Shown here piece by piece: positions 59,714 through 64,000 of a stretch of 64,000 nt of DNA (the first letter of the stretch is position 1; each line of letters starts with the position of its first letter). The stretch covers positions 1-64,000 of the forward strand of contig NZ_CAJUPA010000006.1 in NCBI RefSeq assembly GCF_910588395.1. Direction: 5' to 3'. The DNA is from an uncultured Faecalibaculum sp. Lineage in GTDB: Bacteria > Bacillota_I > Bacilli_A > Erysipelotrichales > Erysipelotrichaceae. The notes under the pieces were generated by a model. The model did not search any database. It was not told the DNA's origin and saw only the letters and a list, made by a program, of their open reading frames with translations. A program made the position numbers and the translations under genes.

Positions 59714-60053
59714 TCAAAGGACTGCCCGTTCATCATCAGAGGCAGTCCTTTTCATTTTCATTGGGCTATATGGAGGATGTCCGCCAAAGCCCTCAGCGGG
59801 TCTTTGTCTTTCTGCTGTCAAAAAATCCAGCGCCAGAAGCAGAAGGGCAGGAACGGCCAGAAAGGAACCCGGGGACAGCTCCGTGCTTTGCCGCAAAACA
59901 GAGGGCCCAGGAAACCAGGACCAGGACCGGCTGCAGCCGGCGGTTCCAGGCGATGCGCCATGCGTGACACCGCAGGTGCAGGATGATCATCAAACCCAGC
60001 AGACAGACAGCAGCCCAGTACAGGTTGTCCACGATCGGACAGAGTTTCTGCAT
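59714..60053 (-). pseudogene. Small membrane protein gene with a single-base frameshift
   Basis: AGGAGACAT precedes an ATG at 60053 that begins MQKLCPIVDNLYWAAVCLLG and gives two hydrophobic helices. The frame loses hydrophobic character after HGAVPGFL, where a TTT run occurs; dropping one T restores LAVPALLLLALDFLTAERQ and a stop at 59714 next to the folT terminator. About 113 residues if intact. Family unknown. Confidence 0.4.
59716..59753 (+). terminator. Terminator after folT
   Basis: AAAGGACTGCC pairs with GGCAGTCCTTT, followed by TCATTTTC. Confidence 0.75.
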
Positions 60054-60215
60054 ATGTCTCCTGTGTTTTGCGGCCATCTTCTGATCCACCCGTTCCGTTT
60101 CCCGGGTACTTCATTTGTACTTCAATACTATGGAAACCGCAGCCCGTCTTTTCCCGGAGCATCAGCCCTGCCGGTCACCCCTCAGCCCCGCAGATCCTTC
60201 ACCGACCCACCCGGT

Positions 60216-61109
60216 TCAAACCGTCAGCCGAGTTCCTGCTTCCTCGTTTTCGAACCGCACGGTGGCCAGCGGTGGCTGCATCAGTTCCCCGAACTCATAG
60301 CCGCCAAAGGCCATGATAGACAGATCGTCCGGAATCGACAGATTCAGCTGTCTGGCTTCCCGGATCACCGCCATGGCCATGCGGTCGGTGGCCGCAATCA
60401 CCAGGCCCGGCCTGCAGTCTTCCAGGATCTTCCGGGCAGCTTTCCGCGTTTCTTCATAGGACCATGTGGCTTCCCCCGTGGCAATCTGTGTTCTTTCACT
60501 CTTCAGTCCGTCCAGCACTCCCTGCTTTCTCTGGACACCGACTGCCGCATCGGATTCACTGACTCCCAGTTACACCACATTTTCATGTCCCCTGTTCCGC
60601 GCGTAGCGTCCAGCTTCATACCCGGACCCATAGTCGTCATTAATCACGGAGGTTCCATGGCGGAAATTCTGGCCCAGAACCAGGAACGGCACGCTGCTGC
60701 CGTCCTGCAGCCGTTCACGGGCATCTGTGATCGTGGTGGCAATCAGGATCACACCATCCACCCGCAGGGACCGCAGATATTCGATCGCCTCGATCTCCCG
60801 GTCCGGATTGTGGCCGGTGGTCAGGATGATCACCGAATAGCCGGCTTTGCGCAGCGTTTCATCCATGGTCGTCAGCTGCCTGCCGGTCACCGTGGAGGTC
60901 ATGGACGGTGCCACAATGCCAATCGTCTTCGTGGACTTCAGCTTCAGGTTCTGGGCTGCGGTACTGGGTTCAAATCCGGTGTCTTCTATGACCTTCGCAA
61001 TGATCGCCCCGGTTTCTTCCTTCACAGATCCGCCGTTGAAGCAGCGGGAGACCGTGCTTTTGGCCACTCCGGCTTTTCTGGCTATATCTGAAAACGTCAG
61101 TTTTTCCAT
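60216..61109 (-). pseudogene. LacI-family repressor broken by an in-frame TAA
   Basis: The N-terminal part (from MEKLTFSDIARKAGVAKST) has a normal LacI HTH and sugar-binding domain up to RNRGHENVV, then TAA at 60570-60572. The same frame continues without a gap as LGVSESDAAVGVQRKQGV and into the second subdomain (AATDRMAMAVIREA, MAFGGYEFGELMQPPLATVR). Family members normally have Tyr-Leu-Gly here, so a Tyr codon probably became TAA. The end (after ENEEAG) is also shorter than usual. Confidence 0.8.
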
Positions 61110-61122
61110 GCTCTGTCCTCTG

Positions 61123-61150
61123 AAAAAAAACCGCAGGGGCTGCCTGCGGT
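61123..61150 (-). terminator. Terminator after the 61160 kinase
   Basis: ACCGCAGG-cagcc-CCTGCGGT followed by eight T on the minus strand; it separates the kinase from the LacI pseudogene. Confidence 0.9.
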
Positions 61151-61159
61151 TTCATCGTC

Positions 61160-62119
61160 TCACGCTGCAAGAAAGGTTTCCACAGCCTCTCTGTCCGGCA
61201 TCGCCGGAATGGCACCGGGTTTGCGGACGGTCAGCGCCGCGGCTGCGTTGGCAACTCCCAGAAGCTCCCTGACTGTTTCCGGATCCAGTCCTTCGGGGTT
61301 CAGGTCACGGGTGGCGAACTGCCACAGCACGGCACCCCAGAAGGAATCCCCTGCGCCGTTGGTATCCGCGATCTGTGACGGGATGCCAGGTACCTTGACA
61401 ATGCCCGCCGATGTTCCGGCCATGGCTCCGTTTGCTCCAAGTGTGATGGCCGCAAACTTCACACCCGCATCCAGCAGCGCCTGCAGCGCCTCTTCCGGAT
61501 CGGCCTTTCCTGTCAGCAGCTCCGTTTCCTCATCGGAGATCTTCATCAGATCCGCGAAGGGCACCAGGGACCGCATGGCATCCATGGCCTCCTGGCGGCT
61601 GTTCCAGAGACTGGCCCGATAGTTGGGATCATAGCTGACAAGCGCCCCGGCCGTCTTTGCTTCCCGGATGCCTTCCAGGGTCGCGGTGCGGGCCGGTTCA
61701 TGGGTCAAAGACAGGGAGCCTACATGGAAGATCTTCGCATCCCGGATCTGCGCCCGGTTCAGTTCATCGGCAGACAGCTGGGTATCTGCCCCTGGCTTGC
61801 GGGCAAAGGAGAAGGTGCGCTCGCCGGTATCATCCACCGATACAAAGGCCAGGGTGGTGAAGTGCCGGTCATCCAGCAGCAGGCCGCTGGTGTTCACGCC
61901 TTCAGCTTTCAGGGTATCGGAGAGAAACTGTCCGTGCATATCATTCCCGGCTTTTCCCAGGAAGGCAGCGGTGCCGCCAAGTCTGGCCACCTGTACGGCG
62001 ACATTGCCTGGTGCCCCGCCCGGGTGTCTGGCAAACAGCACCGCTCCGTTGTCTGCTGTACCGCTGTGGGTAAAATCAATCAGGATTTCTCCAAAAGCTG
62101 TCACGTCTGTCTGTTTCAT
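61160..62119 (-). CDS. PfkB-family carbohydrate kinase, fructokinase-like
   Basis: 319 residues from MKQTDVTAFGEILIDF. GGAPGNVAVQVARLGG at the N-terminus and the catalytic DTNGAGDSFWGA near 250 define the ribokinase fold. SYDPNYRASLW fits fructokinases. A LacI gene (now broken) lies just downstream and may once have controlled it. Confidence 0.92.
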   Translation of the reverse strand: MKQTDVTAFGEILIDFTHSGTADNGAVLFARHPGGAPGNVAVQVARLGGTAAFLGKAGNDMHGQFLSDTLKAEGVNTSGLLLDDRHFTTLAFVSVDDTGERTFSFARKPGADTQLSADELNRAQIRDAKIFHVGSLSLTHEPARTATLEGIREAKTAGALVSYDPNYRASLWNSRQEAMDAMRSLVPFADLMKISDEETELLTGKADPEEALQALLDAGVKFAAITLGANGAMAGTSAGIVKVPGIPSQIADTNGAGDSFWGAVLWQFATRDLNPEGLDPETVRELLGVANAAAALTVRKPGAIPAMPDREAVETFLAA

Positions 62120-62405
62120 GCGTGTATCCCTTTCTGCGTGTCTGCACACTGCTTTCATATTCAGTATAGGGACCCCCGCCATGATGCGCCCATGGGCCTT
62201 TCATGCTGTTTTATGGACATATGTGTCTTTTGTTTCACATACAGACAGGCTGGTTCACTCTGTCACAGGTTGAGGCAGCTGGATGCTGTCATGGTTCCGG
62301 TTTCCGGCACAGCATCGAAAGGCCGGTTTCTGCAAATATCACCGGTTCATCAGTCCGGTTTCTGTTATTATGAAAGCGCACGTAAAACAGAAAGGGAATC
62401 AAACC

Positions 62406-63164
62406 ATGAAGCTGAAAAACAAATCCATTGTCGTGACAGGTGCATCCTCCGGAATGGGAAAAGCCATTGTGGAGCTGTTCGTCAAAGAAGGCGCGAATGT
62501 CATTGCGGTGGCGCGACGAAAAGAACGTCTGGAAGCCCTGGCAGAGAGCCTGAAGAACGAAGCCGGACAGGTGCAGGTCTATGCCGGAGATGTATCCCGG
62601 CGGGAGGACTGTGAAGGCATGATTGATGCAGCCATTGCAGCCTGGGGACGACTGGATATCCTGGTCAACAACGCCGGTGTCATGGATGACATGGCACCCA
62701 TTGCCGAAGCCAGTGACGAGAAATTCCGCCAGGTCATGGACGTCAATGTCTATGGTCCCATGGCGGCGATGCGCAAGGCCATCCAGGTGTTCCTGGAACA
62801 GGGTCAGGGCGGCAACATCATCAACGTTTCATCCGTGGGCGCTTCCCATCAGGCAGCAGGTCCCATTTACGGTGCCTCGAAGGCAGCCCTGAATGCCATG
62901 AGCCGTAACACTGCCTTTATGTACAAAGGAGAAAAAATCCGGGTCAATGTGATCGCTCCAGGCGGCATCAACACGGAGATTGCCACTGCCATGGGCCGGC
63001 CGAACATGGATGGCTATACCCGGCTGGGGGCTGTGCTGAAGCTGAGTCCGGCGCCTGGCGAAGCCACGGATATCGCACAGTGTGCCCTGTTCCTGGCAAG
63101 TGACGATTCCGCCTATATCAGCGGCGACATCATTGCAGTGGACGGTGGCTGGACTTCATTCTGA
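62406..63164 (+). CDS. Short-chain dehydrogenase/reductase
   Basis: 252 residues from MKLKNKSIVVTGASSGMG. NAD(P) motif TGASSGMG (11-18), NNAG, catalytic Ser in NVSSVGAS and YGASK, and a C-terminal GGW end. Classical SDR; substrate unknown. AGAAAGGGAATCAAACC precedes the start. Between two sugar kinases, so a carbohydrate or polyol role is possible. Confidence 0.92.
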   Translation: MKLKNKSIVVTGASSGMGKAIVELFVKEGANVIAVARRKERLEALAESLKNEAGQVQVYAGDVSRREDCEGMIDAAIAAWGRLDILVNNAGVMDDMAPIAEASDEKFRQVMDVNVYGPMAAMRKAIQVFLEQGQGGNIINVSSVGASHQAAGPIYGASKAALNAMSRNTAFMYKGEKIRVNVIAPGGINTEIATAMGRPNMDGYTRLGAVLKLSPAPGEATDIAQCALFLASDDSAYISGDIIAVDGGWTSF

Positions 63165-63210
63165 GTCCAGTTCCGTCTGCTGAACCTTCACAGAGCATCC
63201 AGCCAGTACG

Positions 63211-63254
63211 AAAGGGACAGACTCTGCCTTGTCAGCAGGATCTGTCCCTTTTTG
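63211..63254 (+). terminator. Terminator after the SDR gene
   Basis: AAAGGGACAGA pairs with TCTGTCCCTTT, then TTG. Confidence 0.8.
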
Positions 63255-63281
63255 ATCTGTTTTACTGTCTGCAATGTATAG

Positions 63282-63305
63282 AAAAAGACCGCTGCAGCGG
63301 TCTTT
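63282..63305 (-). terminator. Terminator after the terminal kinase gene
   Basis: AAAGACCGCTGCAGCGGTCTTT followed by TTC on the minus strand. Confidence 0.85.
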
Positions 63306-63346
63306 GTGGTGTTGTGTTGTTGTGCGTGAATGGCAGTGAAGTGTCT

Positions 63347-64000
63347 TTATGCGTCCATGAACGCCTGGAGCTGTTCTGTTGTCGGCAGTCCTTCGTTGTC
63401 TCCGGCTGTCATGACCTGGATGCAGCCGATGGCATTGCCCCGGCGCACCCCGTCCTCCATGGGAAGTCCTTCCAGCAGGCTGCTGATCACGCCCACCGCA
63501 AAGCCGTCTCCGGCTCCTACAGTATCCACGACTTTGTCCGCCTTGTACCCCCGCACCTTTGTGCTTCCTTCTGCCGTGAAGAGGTATGCACCATCGGATC
63601 CGTCCTTGATGATGACCGTCTTCGGTCCTTTCTCCAGGAAGAACGCCGCGGCTTTCTCCGGATCGGAGGTCCCCGCCAGGACTTCGCATTCCGCGATCCC
63701 CGGCAGCACCAGATCCGCCTTTTCCGCCAGTTCGTTCAGGACCCTCCGCATGGTCTCCTCATCTTCCCACAGCGCCGGACGCAGGTTCGGGTCGAAAGTC
63801 ACAATGATCCCCGCTTCCCTTGCCCGGTCCATCAGCCGGTGTGTTGCAGCCCTGGCACTTTCGGACAGCGCCGGCGGGATCCCCGTCACATGCACCAGAT
63901 CCACATCATCCAGGTCCAGCGCGTCAATTTCTGCCGCAGAGATGTGCGAAGCCGCAGACCCCTTCCGGTAATACGGTGCATAGGGATCGCTGCCGTCGGT
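63347..64000 (-). CDS. PfkB-family sugar kinase, 2-keto-3-deoxygluconate-kinase-like (partial)
   Basis: The frame is open to the window end, so the N-terminus is missing. Visible: YYRKGSAASHISAAEI, VTGIPPALSESARAA, TFDPNLRPALWEDEE, and the catalytic DTVGAGDGFAVG. The FDPNLRP and YRKGSAAS segments suit KDG kinases, which phosphorylate 2-keto-3-deoxygluconate in the uronate pathway. Confidence 0.87.
   Translation of the reverse strand, partial: TDGSDPYAPYYRKGSAASHISAAEIDALDLDDVDLVHVTGIPPALSESARAATHRLMDRAREAGIIVTFDPNLRPALWEDEETMRRVLNELAEKADLVLPGIAECEVLAGTSDPEKAAAFFLEKGPKTVIIKDGSDGAYLFTAEGSTKVRGYKADKVVDTVGAGDGFAVGVISSLLEGLPMEDGVRRGNAIGCIQVMTAGDNEGLPTTEQLQAFMDA

Noticed and set aside
60570..60572. 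Programmed read-through of the LacI stop
   Set aside because: The codon is TAA, the least leaky, with no pyrrolysine or selenocysteine context; mutation is simpler.

Overview
The window is chromosomal DNA from a fairly GC-rich member of the Bacillota. The zinc-type S14, the L10 leader, T-box, FMN and tetrahydrofolate riboswitches, strong AGGAGG ribosome binding sites, and L11 and adenylate kinase variants all fit an Erysipelotrichaceae-like relative. That placement is inference from protein style; no database was searched.

Layout. About 0-6 kb holds rlmH-glyA, two tandem TetR-type regulators, a GNAT gene inside an inverted-repeat cassette, and rplM-rpsI. From 6 to 24 kb, almost all on the minus strand, lies the S10-spc-alpha ribosomal supercluster from rpsJ to rplQ, followed by trmR-like, a hypothetical, the ECF energising module ecfA1-ecfA2-ecfT, truA and a PHP phosphoesterase. 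The supercluster lacks rpmD, map and infA. From 24 to 30 kb there is a flavin-type oxidase, a riboflavin ECF S-component under an FMN riboswitch, a membrane protein, an M18 aminopeptidase and an APC permease. From 29.5 to 38.2 kb come the str operon (rpsL-rpsG-fusA-tuf), a HAD phosphatase, an orphan ABC ATPase, and rplK-rplA and rplJ-rplL. rpoB and rpoC do not follow rplL.

From 38 to 64 kb the content is accessory: a choline-kinase-like gene, two identical tRNA-Glu genes, a deaminase with an odd tail, an M3 oligopeptidase, an NSS transporter, a GntR-phosphoesterase-lipoprotein set, and an amino-acid ABC transporter plus aminotransferase under a T-box whose specifier reads as ATG (Met). These are followed by UPF0210/UPF0237, an ABC exporter-type pair with a two-component system, pta, folT under a THF riboswitch, a decaying LacI gene beside a frameshifted membrane gene, two PfkB kinases and an SDR.

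How the parts fit: the shared ECF module can energise both RibU and FolT, which are each gated by their own vitamin-sensing leader. Short transcription units are packed tightly, and several promoters sit inside the terminator of the preceding gene. Two genes have a -10 box placed so that the mRNA would start at or next to the start codon. The strongest candidates for something new are the GNAT inverted-repeat cassette inserted in a terminator T-tract, the leaderless candidates, the permease direct-repeat operator, and the local cluster of broken genes near 60 kb. I found no CRISPR array, phage or recognisable new defence system.
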